A stretch of DNA of 64,000 nt from Paenibacillus marchantiae (lineage in GTDB: Bacteria; Bacillota; Bacilli; Paenibacillales; Paenibacillaceae). Below are positions 43,846-51,361 of the stretch, piece after piece (the first letter of the stretch is position 1; each line of letters starts with the position of its first letter). Position numbers and translations under genes: made by a program. The stretch spans positions 6,820,001-6,884,000 of the forward strand of contig NZ_CP118270.1 of assembly GCF_028771845.1 (NCBI RefSeq), read 5' to 3'. Under the pieces are notes generated by a model, which did no database searches, was not told where the DNA came from, and worked only from the letters and a program-made list of their open reading frames with translations.

Positions 43846-44790
43846 TTATCTCGACTTGTCATATACGATACGAGCTACGGCATCATGTTGATGAATGGAC
43901 TCTTCATTTTTGCAGTCTACCTTAAATTTATTGACCCAGTGCTTCTCATACAGATCTGCCGCCACCAGCCTGACGATATCTTCCACAAATCGCGGGTTCT
44001 CATATGCACGTTCCGTGACCCGTTTCTCATCAGGCCTTTTGAGTATGGGGTAAAGACAGCTACTTGCATTGGATTCCGCCACATTCAACAGCTCTTCCTT
44101 CCAATAGCCCGGCAGCGCTTCTCCCGGGTTGGCTTGTACCTGGATACGCAATAACCCCCGCTGGTTGTGCGCGCTATATTCGCTGATCTCCTTTGAACAT
44201 GGGCATAACGTCGTGACCTGTATATGTAAACCTGTTCTCAGAACAGGAGATTTTCCAGCTTCCCAGATGACATGAACCGTAGCCAAAGAATGATTTAGTC
44301 CAGACAAACCGGTTACGGGGGCGGTTCGTTCGTAGAACCAGGGATAGGTCACTTTCAGCTCTGCCTTCGCCTGATTCATCTGTTCGGCCATCTGCTGCGT
44401 CAGCGCAACGAGATCCGGAATCCGGTCACTTAACCCTTCACCGCGACTGTGCTGAAGCTGCTCCATCAAGCGGCTCATGTTAATGCCTTTCGATTCGCGA
44501 TCCAGCGAAGTCGTCAGCCGGAACGTTCCGATGCTGGACAATCGAACGGGATCTTTGGCCGAAATGACATCCAAAGGATACTTCACCTGATCAATACCGA
44601 CTTGCTGCAGCTCAAATAGAAAATCATTTTTGCTATTCTGCAAATCTTGCATCTCTTCTTTCCGTACAGGCTTACCTCCCTGTATCGGATCAACGGAGCC
44701 GAATAACCGCAAGCGCTCAGTTTTATCCGGCATGATAAAAGAATCGTTCACTACTCGGCTAATCCTGTTATTCTGTTGTACCTTTTGCAT
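43846..44790 (-). CDS. folE2: GTP cyclohydrolase FolE2 (type IB, zinc-independent)
   Basis: FolE2 is the GCYH-IB that makes dihydroneopterin triphosphate for folate when zinc is too scarce for zinc-dependent FolE. The 314-residue length and the blocks TTLCPCSKEISEYSAHNQRG (metal-binding Cys) and VEDIVRLVAADLYE identify it. The ATG at 44790 has GGAGGGAGGG just upstream. In B. subtilis its homologue is Zur-regulated; here it is the last gene of the Zur-controlled operon that begins at 49498. It ends in a bidirectional terminator. Confidence 0.95.
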   Translation of the reverse strand: MQKVQQNNRISRVVNDSFIMPDKTERLRLFGSVDPIQGGKPVRKEEMQDLQNSKNDFLFELQQVGIDQVKYPLDVISAKDPVRLSSIGTFRLTTSLDRESKGINMSRLMEQLQHSRGEGLSDRIPDLVALTQQMAEQMNQAKAELKVTYPWFYERTAPVTGLSGLNHSLATVHVIWEAGKSPVLRTGLHIQVTTLCPCSKEISEYSAHNQRGLLRIQVQANPGEALPGYWKEELLNVAESNASSCLYPILKRPDEKRVTERAYENPRFVEDIVRLVAADLYEKHWVNKFKVDCKNEESIHQHDAVARIVYDKSR

Positions 44791-44835
44791 TGCAAACCCT
44801 CCCTCCAGCACATATTTGCGTTAAAAACCGCGCAT

Positions 44836-45168
44836 TCAGCGCCAGAACAGACCCGCTTCGTCCCGCTCAACCTGCTCTAGCAGATCTTCAAAATCAGGAC
44901 AAGGCTCAATAACGTCTACCACATTCCAGCTACTGTGTCCGTCTTTGGCATATACCTTCCACTGATTCTCTTCCCAGTAAAATCGGGCAATATGCAGTTT
45001 GTCCCACTGATATCGTTCTTCAGCAGGCCTTTCCTCGGTCAAAATCAGTTCATTGTCATTCATCTCATACGTTAATTTCACCATGGTGCGCAGTGGTGCC
45101 GGGACCTTCTCATGGATATAACCGTTCATCACCGATTGAATTCTTCGAATGGTAAACAAGTCCAACAT
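44836..45168 (-). CDS. DUF3024 protein
   Basis: This 110-residue protein starts MLDLFTIRRIQSVMNGYIHEKVP and carries ELILTEERPA and VYAKDGHSSWNVVD, which I recognise as the DUF3024 pattern (about 10-100). The function of the family is unknown. It is small, soluble and mixed alpha/beta. The ATG at 45168 has AAAGGGTG 7 nt upstream; an earlier GTG (45177) overlaps that site. Between a membrane transporter half and folE2 inside the zinc operon it may take part in zinc handling or a zinc-free replacement, but there is no motif for metal binding. Confidence 0.8.
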   Translation of the reverse strand: MLDLFTIRRIQSVMNGYIHEKVPAPLRTMVKLTYEMNDNELILTEERPAEERYQWDKLHIARFYWEENQWKVYAKDGHSSWNVVDVIEPCPDFEDLLEQVERDEAGLFWR

Positions 45169-45195
45169 GGAGATCACACCCTTTCATCAACATCG

Positions 45196-45951
45196 TTATG
45201 CAATCCAGTTCCATAGCCATACCAGTATAAATGCACTGCCCAGTGACGTTACGAGCTGTTTGCCTGCCAGTTGCATGGCAAAGACTGCTCCCAACTCCTT
45301 GCGAATGGTCCACATCGTCACCAGACATGCCGTTAACGTGGAAGCCAGGTACACAAGAATAAACAGCTGCCCGCCGCTCAAGTCTTCAACGAAGGAACCC
45401 TGATCCTGATTCAGCACCAACAATCCGTCTTTTCGCAAAATGGAAAACAGAATGCCGCCTGCGGCATCGCCCGGCAGATGAAAGATCGCAAGTACCGGCG
45501 TCAACGCGCCAGTCAGGGCAGACAATATCCTCGTCTGCTCCAGCAACGTAGCCACCACACAAATACCGATGAAAATAGGCATCGCCTGCACGAGAAACTG
45601 CTTCATGACAGACCGAACGCGCCAGCTAACAGAGCGCCATGATGGCTTTTGCAGAAAGGTCCGGTTAGCATGTAACGGGAGCGTGTCATCCAGCCGATTT
45701 CGATTCCACAGACGTGTATGAATTGCACCCGCAAGTACCAGTACAAGCATATAAGGAAAGAACAGCCACGGCTTGCCGCCGGAACTGAATATGGATAGAG
45801 AAGCTCCTATCTGGTAGCTGCAAGCAGAACCGAAGGAAATCATTGAAACACAGGCCTTTCGTGTACAGGAGCTGCAGGTACGGCTCTGGAACACAGCCAC
45901 GACATTGCACCCAAAACCACTGAGGACCGGAATCAGATCCTTGCCGTTCAT
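45196..45951 (-). CDS. FeoB-like membrane half (Gate/nucleoside-recognition domain)
   Basis: This protein of about 251 residues corresponds to the second half of a FeoB-type transporter. It begins MNGKDLIPVLSGFGCNVVAV (cf. the GFGCNVP region of FeoB), then has TCSSCTRKACVSMISFGSACSYQ with five cysteines and several membrane segments ending in Gate-domain helices (AGGILFSILRKDGLLVL). The ATG at 45951 overlaps the stop of the GTPase gene as ATGA. The same frame is open upstream to 46062 inside the GTPase gene. Together with that gene it would make one divalent-metal transporter; the Zur box at the head of the operon points to zinc rather than iron. Confidence 0.75.
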   Translation of the reverse strand: MNGKDLIPVLSGFGCNVVAVFQSRTCSSCTRKACVSMISFGSACSYQIGASLSIFSSGGKPWLFFPYMLVLVLAGAIHTRLWNRNRLDDTLPLHANRTFLQKPSWRSVSWRVRSVMKQFLVQAMPIFIGICVVATLLEQTRILSALTGALTPVLAIFHLPGDAAGGILFSILRKDGLLVLNQDQGSFVEDLSGGQLFILVYLASTLTACLVTMWTIRKELGAVFAMQLAGKQLVTSLGSAFILVWLWNWIA

Positions 45952-46865
45952 GCCGATTTTGCGCATCCACCCATCCAGCGAGTCGGTAATCCATCTTTCA
46001 GTCCGCTCTCCTCCGTCGCCGCCACACTGAACCCAATCAGGAATACGACCGGAAAGGCCCATATAAACGAATACAAGCCCAGACTAATCATGCCGTAATC
46101 TCCAAGCATTATCGCCTGCAGCGGGCTCCATAATCCCGCAGTCATGCGATGGAGCGGTTCAAGAATCCAGGCATCTGCGAGCGGTTGTATCCAGCCGGAG
46201 AACAGATAGGCCACATACACCGGTGCTGCAAATAATAATACCAGTGCAGCCAAAGCCACAAAACGTCCCCAAACCGTATGCTCAAACATCGTTGTCTGCG
46301 GTTCGTCCACAGGCGATTCAGGAGGTGATGCGAGCTCCGGATGCCTCTTCATTGGTCTGGCGGCAACAATCGCCCGGCATATCAGGTCTTGGGTGTTTCC
46401 ATCCATTTCCCTTGTATTGAGCGGCAGAACGGAAATGCCCAGACCTTTACGATAATAGTTAACCTGAGCCGATAATCCCGGACCACATTTGTCGGCAAAC
46501 GTAAGCACCAATACAGCATTTTTTCCTGTGACATCCAGCATACCGAGCAGTAAAGGCAGTTCCTGCACCACATCCGTGCCGCGGATGACCAAGATTACTG
46601 TGTCACCAGCTGCGAGCTGATTTAACGTCAGCATGGTCGTAACACTGTCATCCTTCATCCGGATTCCAGGTGTATCGAGTAGTTCAAGCTGGTGCTCAAG
46701 CAACTCCGCCCTGCGGACGGTCACCGTGGAGCCCCGAACATTGGATTCCTCGCCTCTATCTCTGCCCGTAAGTCCCCGAAACAGAGCCGATTTGCCCGCG
46801 GATTCGAAGCCAACCAGCACCACTTTACGAAGTTCTTCGGGTTGCTCCACAACCGAATTCAGCAT
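45948..46865 (-). CDS. FeoB-like small GTPase with first membrane half
   Basis: This 305-residue protein has an N-terminal GTPase domain (G1 GFESAGKSAL, G2 Thr in RGSTVTV, G3 DTPG, then TFADKCG at the G4 position where FeoB has NxxD) and three or four membrane segments (LAALVLLFAAPVYVAYL and ISLGLYSFIWAFPVVFLIGF). It stops just after the helix that in FeoB precedes the GFGCNV region. The second half is in the next gene (-1 frame, ATGA overlap). It starts 6 bp inside the flavoprotein gene. Replacement of the G4 Asn by Thr may alter guanine-nucleotide affinity. Confidence 0.78.
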   Translation of the reverse strand: MLNSVVEQPEELRKVVLVGFESAGKSALFRGLTGRDRGEESNVRGSTVTVRRAELLEHQLELLDTPGIRMKDDSVTTMLTLNQLAAGDTVILVIRGTDVVQELPLLLGMLDVTGKNAVLVLTFADKCGPGLSAQVNYYRKGLGISVLPLNTREMDGNTQDLICRAIVAARPMKRHPELASPPESPVDEPQTTMFEHTVWGRFVALAALVLLFAAPVYVAYLFSGWIQPLADAWILEPLHRMTAGLWSPLQAIMLGDYGMISLGLYSFIWAFPVVFLIGFSVAATEESGLKDGLPTRWMGGCAKSA

Positions 46866-47995
46866 GTGCAGTCTTCACCGCAGCAGGACAGATCATCAAG
46901 AAACATGCCTTCATTGCGATAGGTTTCCAGCGGAGCCAGATCCAGCCCGAGCCTCTCACCCATGGCCTGAGCCACAACCGCAAAGCGCTGTCTGAATTTA
47001 TAAATGAAGCAAAATTGGAGTTGACCATGCATGACCTGTGGTCCAGTAATGAACAGTCCGGGGGCAATCGTCGATTCATCCGCCGCTCCCAATTGCAGCT
47101 GACCTTCCTTGTTGCGCTCGACGAGATTCTCAATCAGGTGCAAACTGCTGCGGAACCCGGTCGCCAGAATAGGAGCCTGACCCGTCTTAAGCAATCGGGA
47201 CTCTCCGGAATCGTTCTCGCAATAGAGAACATAACCGCCCGGTTCATCCGGTTCAATCCACTTGACCTCATAACCTTGCATCATGTGTATTCGCATATCC
47301 ATCATCGCCGCGCGCAGGCGATCCTTCGTATAGGGGCTTAGTTCCACACTTGGATCACTGCTGCCCTTGGCGAGTCCTCGTCCATTACGGTCGATTACCG
47401 TTACGTTTTTCCCCAGTTTACTCAGGTGAATAGCTGCATCCACACCGCTCTCATAGCCACCAACGATGACACATTCTTCTCCCTGAACCGCCGTCCAGCT
47501 GGAAAATAAACTGCTGTGCACACCATACTCAGCCCCAGGAAACCGGTCCAGTCTCGGATATTGAAATTCACCTGCTGCCCAGATGACATAGCGTGTCCAC
47601 AGTTGTCCATTGGATGTCACGACCCTGAAGCCTTTCTCCTCCGGAATAACCTCCGAAACATCTACTCCCGTTTGCACAGGCAATTTCTTGAACTGGCTCA
47701 CCACCTGCAAATACTTCGCATACTCCAACCCTGTCGGGTGTTCTGTTCCCAGTGTGTACGCTGGAGACGTATTCAAAGCCACGGCGTTCAGATCCATCAT
47801 GCCGTAGGCATTGCTTGTGAACGAAGGGGTGATCAGACGCATTTCCTCCGGCCACGCCAGAAAAGTTGCCCCCACCTCACTGCGTTCCAGCACAGTAAAA
47901 CGAGGCATTCCCAGATCCTGCAGGACAGAGGCCATGCCGATCCCCGCTGGCCCCCCTCCAACAATTACACAATCATAATCAAATGGATCATGCAT
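46859..47995 (-). CDS. FAD/NAD(P)-binding oxidoreductase with Cys-rich C-terminus
   Basis: This 378-residue flavoprotein has an FAD Rossmann motif (VIVGGGPAGIGMASVL, about 10-25), an NAD(P) motif (CVIVGGYESGVDAA, about 175-190) and the blocks of flavin monooxygenase-like or CzcO/YpdA-type reductases (ATFLAWPEEMRLITPSF, YVIWAAGEFQYP). The last ten residues hold LSCCGEDCTC, four cysteines able to bind metal or act as a redox relay; I do not know this tail from related enzymes. It starts 5 bp after rpsN in the zinc operon and overlaps the FeoB-like GTPase gene. Confidence 0.82.
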   Translation of the reverse strand: MHDPFDYDCVIVGGGPAGIGMASVLQDLGMPRFTVLERSEVGATFLAWPEEMRLITPSFTSNAYGMMDLNAVALNTSPAYTLGTEHPTGLEYAKYLQVVSQFKKLPVQTGVDVSEVIPEEKGFRVVTSNGQLWTRYVIWAAGEFQYPRLDRFPGAEYGVHSSLFSSWTAVQGEECVIVGGYESGVDAAIHLSKLGKNVTVIDRNGRGLAKGSSDPSVELSPYTKDRLRAAMMDMRIHMMQGYEVKWIEPDEPGGYVLYCENDSGESRLLKTGQAPILATGFRSSLHLIENLVERNKEGQLQLGAADESTIAPGLFITGPQVMHGQLQFCFIYKFRQRFAVVAQAMGERLGLDLAPLETYRNEGMFLDDLSCCGEDCTC

Positions 47996-48000
47996 GTGTC

Positions 48001-48270
48001 TTACCAGCTTGACTTCGTGACGCCCGGAATTTGCCCTTGATGAGCCAGCTCACGGAACACAATCCGCGATACCTTGAACTTGCGCAAATATCCTCTCGGA
48101 CGGCCTGTCAGTTCACAGCGATTTTTCAATCGGGTTGGGGAAGCATTGCGCGGCAGTTTCTGCAGCGCTTCATAATCCCCTTTTTCTTTCAGTTCCCGGC
48201 GCAGCTCCGCATATTTGGCTACGGTTGCCTGACGTTGTTTTTCACGTACCACTTTTGATTTTTTAGCCAT
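48001..48270 (-). CDS. rpsN: Zinc-independent ribosomal protein S14
   Basis: This 89-residue S14 paralogue (YhzA/RpsN2 type) lacks the CxxC...CxxC zinc ribbon of the normal S14; only one Cys remains, in NRCELTGRPRGYLRKF. It replaces the zinc form on 30S subunits when zinc is scarce, releasing zinc, and its genes are Zur-regulated in many bacteria. AAAGGAG precedes the ATG. It follows cobW in the operon. Confidence 0.95.
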   Translation of the reverse strand: MAKKSKVVREKQRQATVAKYAELRRELKEKGDYEALQKLPRNASPTRLKNRCELTGRPRGYLRKFKVSRIVFRELAHQGQIPGVTKSSW

Positions 48271-48300
48271 GGTTTACAGCTCCTTTTATAAATTTATTTT

Positions 48301-48458
48301 TTATACGACTTCAACTGGCCAAGGCAGAGGATTGTCGAAATGCCCCCAATCGGCCTGCATTTCTTCATCACTGAGCAGACATTGGTCAAGTTCGTCTTCA
48401 ATGATGACGCGCTCCATTTCAATCCCGATCATGACCAGCTCGGTCTGACGGTCTCCCC
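48301..48458 (-). pseudogene. Displaced 3' end of cobW after a frameshift
   Basis: After the run of five G's (minus strand, 48459-48455) the +1-shifted frame reads GDRQTELVMIGIEMERVIIE and continues with DELDQCLLSDEEMQADWGHF to the stop at 48301. This is the expected C-terminus of CobW/ZagA proteins. One G fewer would restore QWGDRQTELVMIG. The apparent 1-nt insertion removes this end from the main frame. Confidence 0.7.
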
Positions 48459-49498
48459 CACTGCGCATCCCACTTCTCCAGCACATCTGGCTCCGCACGC
48501 AAAATTTCTTCCTTATTAGCTTCCGGCAATGCCGCAACCCAATGTCCGGCAGGGCCAAACTGAATCGACGATCCCGCCTGACTCAGACTTGCAGCAACAT
48601 CCCCTTTAGCCGCGAGCCAGACCAGCCCTTTGGCACGCACCACTTCTTCCGGCCAGTAGCTCATGAATTCAGCCAGACGAGAAGGATGGAATGGTTTTCG
48701 ACGACGATACACGAAGGAGCCAATACCGTATTCCTCGGTCTCCGGTGTATGGGATTCCTTCTCCAGCTCCTGAATCCACCCGGCGGACATGCTTGCTTTC
48801 TCGAAGTCGAAGAGACCTGTACTCAAAATTTCAGACGGGTTGACCTGTCCGTTCACAGTCCGAATGATTTTGGCCTTAGGCTGAAGCTTGCGGATGACAC
48901 CTTCAAGCTTGTTCAGCTCCACGTCATCGACCAGATCACATTTGTTCAGCAACAGGACATCACAAGTCTCTATCTGATCAATCAGCAGGTCCACAACATC
49001 GCGGGTATCTTCCTCACCTGTGGCCTGGTTCCGATCCAGCAGACTCTGCCCTGAGGCAAAATCATGCCAGAATCGATGGGCATCCACGACGGTTACCAGA
49101 CAATCCAGCTTCGCCAGACTTGTCAGATCAATACCTGACTCCTCGTCTGCATATGTAAAGGTCTGTGCTACCGGCACAGGTTCACTGATGCCTGTGGATT
49201 CAATCAGGATATAATCAAACCTGCCTTCGTTCACCAGCGTCTCAATCTCCTGCATCAGATCATCCCGCAAGGTGCAGCAGATGCAGCCATTGGACAGCTC
49301 CACCAGCTTTTCTTCGGTGCGCGACAACGTCGCCTCACCCTTCACCAGAGCGGCATCGATGTTGACCTCACTCATGTCATTAACGATGACGGCGACCTTG
49401 AGCCCCTGCCGATTGTGCAGTACGTGATTAAGAACGGTTGTTTTACCTGAACCGAGGTAACCGCTAAGAACAGTTACCGGAACCTGCTTTTGTGTCAT
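48419..49498 (-). CDS. CobW/ZagA-family zinc metallochaperone GTPase (C-terminus frameshifted)
   Basis: This 359-residue GTPase is of the COG0523 family; in Bacillus the Zur-controlled member (ZagA/YciC) delivers zinc to client enzymes. The motifs are Walker A GYLGSGKTT, the metal site NGCICCTLRDDL (CxCC), G3-like ESTG, NKCD for guanine and a CobW C-terminal domain from about 245. The last residues RPSDRAGHDRD result from a frameshift at the G-run 48455-48459. The native end continues in the other frame to 48301 (about 40 residues more). It is the first gene of the operon, 50 bp downstream of the Zur box. Confidence 0.9.
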   Translation of the reverse strand: MTQKQVPVTVLSGYLGSGKTTVLNHVLHNRQGLKVAVIVNDMSEVNIDAALVKGEATLSRTEEKLVELSNGCICCTLRDDLMQEIETLVNEGRFDYILIESTGISEPVPVAQTFTYADEESGIDLTSLAKLDCLVTVVDAHRFWHDFASGQSLLDRNQATGEEDTRDVVDLLIDQIETCDVLLLNKCDLVDDVELNKLEGVIRKLQPKAKIIRTVNGQVNPSEILSTGLFDFEKASMSAGWIQELEKESHTPETEEYGIGSFVYRRRKPFHPSRLAEFMSYWPEEVVRAKGLVWLAAKGDVAASLSQAGSSIQFGPAGHWVAALPEANKEEILRAEPDVLEKWDAQWGRPSDRAGHDRD

Positions 49499-49542
49499 GT
49501 GTATCTACTCCTTATGGTTGTGGTCCATATACCTCTGACCTT

Positions 49543-49561
49543 AATAGTAATTATTACGATT
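49543..49561. promoter_or_regulatory. Zur box
   Basis: AATAGTAAT-T-ATTACGATT is a 9-1-9 dyad matching the core TCGTAATNATTACGA of the Bacillus Zur operator with one mismatch in the left arm. It is centred at 49552, just after the -10 of the cobW promoter, so Zur-Zn would block transcription. Confidence 0.88.
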
Positions 49562-49571
49562 AACAACAATG

Positions 49572-49600
49572 ACTATAATCCTGTTGAACCATGTTGTCAA
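49572..49600 (-). promoter_or_regulatory. Sigma-A promoter of the zinc operon
   Basis: On the minus strand TTGACA (49600-49595), 17 bp and TATAGT (49577-49572). The Zur box begins 10 nt downstream of the -10, as expected for a repressed promoter. Confidence 0.85.
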
Positions 49601-49667
49601 ATCATTTTTGTTTTTCTCGCGCGAGGTGGCCGCTTGGGTCACGGATCGTCCTCCGATCGTTGTTGTC

Positions 49668-49892
49668 TCATATCTGGAATCGGCAGGCAGCATATATGAC
49701 AAATAGGTCATCGTTAAAAACACCCCCGCTCTCCTTCACGGTGGATACCATATACAGCGGAAGAAAGGTCGTGGTGGCTCCAAATACGTATGAAGCAAAC
49801 AGCATGACTACACTGCTGATCAGCCGTGGTCTGCTGCGCCCGATGTCAGATTGATCCCGCACTCTTCGTTCATACAATATGGAGAACCACAA
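49668..49892 (-). pseudogene. Remnant of an MFS transporter
   Basis: A 74-codon frame reads RLISSVVMLFASYVFGATTTFLPLYMV and AACRF, resembling a central part (one helix and loop) of an MFS drug transporter, but there is no start, ribosome site or rest of the protein. It lies between the zinc promoter and a terminator. The remainder of the gene-free stretch 49499-50039 holds only the Zur box, promoter, this remnant and the terminator at 49919. Confidence 0.4.
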
Positions 49893-49918
49893 CTACTAAA
49901 TTAAAAATACGGAAACTG

Positions 49919-49953
49919 CAAAAAACGGCCACCTGATTGAGGTCACCGTTTTT
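49919..49953. terminator. Terminator of the sulfur cluster (bidirectional)
   Basis: AAAAACGG and ACC pair with GGT and CCGTTTTTT with a small internal loop and a 7-nt loop. On the minus strand it follows the M20 amidohydrolase stop by about 85 bp. Confidence 0.7.
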
Positions 49954-50039
49954 TACGTCCATTCGCTATTGTATTAGCATATTATCTTATTCATTATTCA
50001 CGTACTTACGTATTCACGTATTTAACTAGCAGTTATCAG

Positions 50040-51266
50040 TTACTCGCCATTTGACTGCAACTTTTGCAGTGACTCTTCAGCCAGCGCTGCCAGAAGATGT
50101 GCGCCAAGCGGCAGTGCCCGTTCGTCCACATCGAATGCAGGATGATGCCATTCGTGTGGGCCTGACGTTCCGAGGAAGAGGAACAGTCCCGGAACCTCCT
50201 TTTGGTAAAAGGAAAAATCTTCGCCAGCCGGGGAAGGTATCGGTCGGATACTGTTCAACCCCACCTCGCTCGCGACTTGCTCAGCCGCTGCAGCCAATGA
50301 CGCATCATTGACCACGGCAGGTGGTCCCTGAATCCAGCGCACGGTAGCCCGTGTCCCATAGGCTGCTGCGACACCGGCAACCACCTGATTGAAACGCTCG
50401 CGAATCCGGGCACGCACCTTCTCGTCAAAGGTACGCACGGTGCCGTCCAATATGGCTTCTTCAGGAATGACGTTCCAAGCGGTGCCGCTGTTAATTTTGG
50501 TCACACTGATCACGGCGCTCTCCTGTGCTCCAACATTACGACTCACGATGGCCTGTAATGCAGTCACAATATGAGAGGCCACCACAATCGGGTCAATGCC
50601 CGCTTCCGGAACTGCCGCATGGGTTCCGACACCCTCCACTTTAACCACAAAACCATCTGCCGCTGCAAGCAGCGCTCCTTCACGGATACCTACCGTACCG
50701 ACCTGCAGATCCGGTTTGTTATGCAACCCAAAAATAGACTGAACTTCGGATAGCGCTCCGCTCTGAATAACCTGCCGTGCCCCCGTCGCCTTCTCCTCCG
50801 AAGGCTGGAAAATCAAACGAACCTTGCCCGGCAGCCGGGACTCTCGCTGTTTCAACAATCGTGCAGCACCGATCAAAATGGCGGTGTGTGCATCATGACC
50901 GCAGGCGTGCATTCGGCCAGCGATTTGCGAGGCATACTCCAGCTTCGTTTCTTCCTGGATCGGCAGGGCATCAATATCTGCGCGTAAGGCCACTACCGGG
51001 CCATTGCCCTGCCCAATTTCAGCGATAAGGCCCGTTCGCAGCGAATATTCATCTGCAATCCGTACCCCTTCCTCCACCAACCAGCCTCGAATGGCTTCTG
51101 TCGTTTCCCGTTCCTCTCCGGATAGCTCGGGGTTACGATGCAAATGTCGCCGAATCGCGGTTAAGTGCTCTGCGAATTCTTCATCCTGCCCAACGTAAAT
51201 TTCATGCTTGCGGCTTTGTTCTTCTTGCTCTGCCTGTTGCTCAGGCTGTTTCAGATCACTGCTCAC
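50040..51266 (-). CDS. M20 family N-acyl amino-acid amidohydrolase
   Basis: This 408-residue metal-dependent deacylase is of the M20D branch (IAA-amino-acid hydrolase, AmhX, SndA/YtnL-like). Motifs are HRNPELSGEE, ALRADIDALPI (metal and catalytic Asp), GRMHACGHDAHTAIL (Cys, His and Asp ligands), QPSEEKATGA and SPAGEDFSFY. The real start is probably the GTG at 51266 with AAGGAGG 7 nt upstream. In the Bacillus 2-succinocysteine or S-alkyl-cysteine salvage operons such an enzyme removes the N-acetyl group added by a GNAT protein. It is last in the cluster 50040-59142 and probably has that role. Confidence 0.85.
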   Translation of the reverse strand: MSSDLKQPEQQAEQEEQSRKHEIYVGQDEEFAEHLTAIRRHLHRNPELSGEERETTEAIRGWLVEEGVRIADEYSLRTGLIAEIGQGNGPVVALRADIDALPIQEETKLEYASQIAGRMHACGHDAHTAILIGAARLLKQRESRLPGKVRLIFQPSEEKATGARQVIQSGALSEVQSIFGLHNKPDLQVGTVGIREGALLAAADGFVVKVEGVGTHAAVPEAGIDPIVVASHIVTALQAIVSRNVGAQESAVISVTKINSGTAWNVIPEEAILDGTVRTFDEKVRARIRERFNQVVAGVAAAYGTRATVRWIQGPPAVVNDASLAAAAEQVASEVGLNSIRPIPSPAGEDFSFYQKEVPGLFLFLGTSGPHEWHHPAFDVDERALPLGAHLLAALAEESLQKLQSNGE

Positions 51267-51361
51267 GATATTGCCTCCTTTTATCATCGTATGTGCCATG
51301 TAAGATGGGTTAATATATTCACGGGTCACTTCAACAGGTATGCTCTATAACATATATATGC

